NCBI GenBank assembly: GCA_041687295.1 | Contig: JAWLCG010000090.1 | Span: 1-14,421, forward strand | Length of the DNA: 14,421 nucleotides | From: JAWLCG01 sp041687295 | GTDB taxonomy: Bacteria; Planctomycetota; Phycisphaerae; SM23-33; FEN-1343 | Reading direction: 5' to 3' | In this document: piece by piece, positions 14,408-14,421 of the stretch | How positions within the stretch are numbered: the stretch's first letter is position 1 | How the letters are laid out: each line of letters starts with the position of its first letter | Notes under the pieces: model-generated | Seen by the model: the letters and a program-made list of their open reading frames with translations, nothing else | Databases searched by the model: none | What the model was told of the DNA's origin: nothing | Program-made: the position numbers and the translations under genes

Positions 14408-14421
14408 GGCGAAGGCGACTG

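Overview
The window is a GC-rich bacterial chromosome segment with nine complete protein genes, a recognisable 56-codon small ORF and the tail of one truncated ORF. The gene types fit a planctomycete, possibly of the Phycisphaerae type: glycan-degradation genes, a soluble Hanks-type kinase beside a PPP-like phosphatase, and an ABC-2 exporter with a large extracytoplasmic loop. No rRNA, tRNA or taxonomic marker is present, so this placement is inference.

Left part (1-5575, + strand): a sugar/glycan locus. It starts with an orphan GH30-type C-terminal beta-sandwich ORF that has its own promoter-like and Shine-Dalgarno signals. A Gfo/Idh/MocA oxidoreductase follows, then a secreted clan GH-A-like glycosidase, then a very large cytoplasmic six-hairpin glycosidase-like protein whose Shine-Dalgarno overlaps the stop codon of the gene before it. 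Together they suggest extracellular cleavage of a glycan, intracellular trimming and oxidation/epimerisation of the released sugar. A perfect 25-bp inverted repeat of REPIN type lies between the oxidoreductase and the secreted glycosidase.

Middle part (5705-9600, - strand): a Ser/Thr kinase and a PPP-like phosphatase form a two-gene unit. Upstream of it are a strong intrinsic terminator and a membrane-anchored T7-lysozyme/PGRP-type amidase. A 460-bp gene-free region follows, holding two oppositely oriented arrays of 8-bp repeats around a core with three hairpins. Next is RNase III (rnc), with a consensus-like promoter and a strong hairpin plus U-run immediately before the more likely start codon.

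Right part (9656-14421, - strand): a three-gene unit of ABC ATPase, ABC-2 permease and a large membrane-anchored protein of unknown function. It is bracketed by a REPIN-like inverted repeat at its 3' end and, at its 5' end, by an 8-bp repeat array abutting a third GTAG-headed palindrome.

The most unusual content is non-coding: three GTAG-headed REP-like loci with no visible RAYT transposase, three arrays of a shared degenerate octamer (GTYANYGS), and the hairpin leader in front of rnc.
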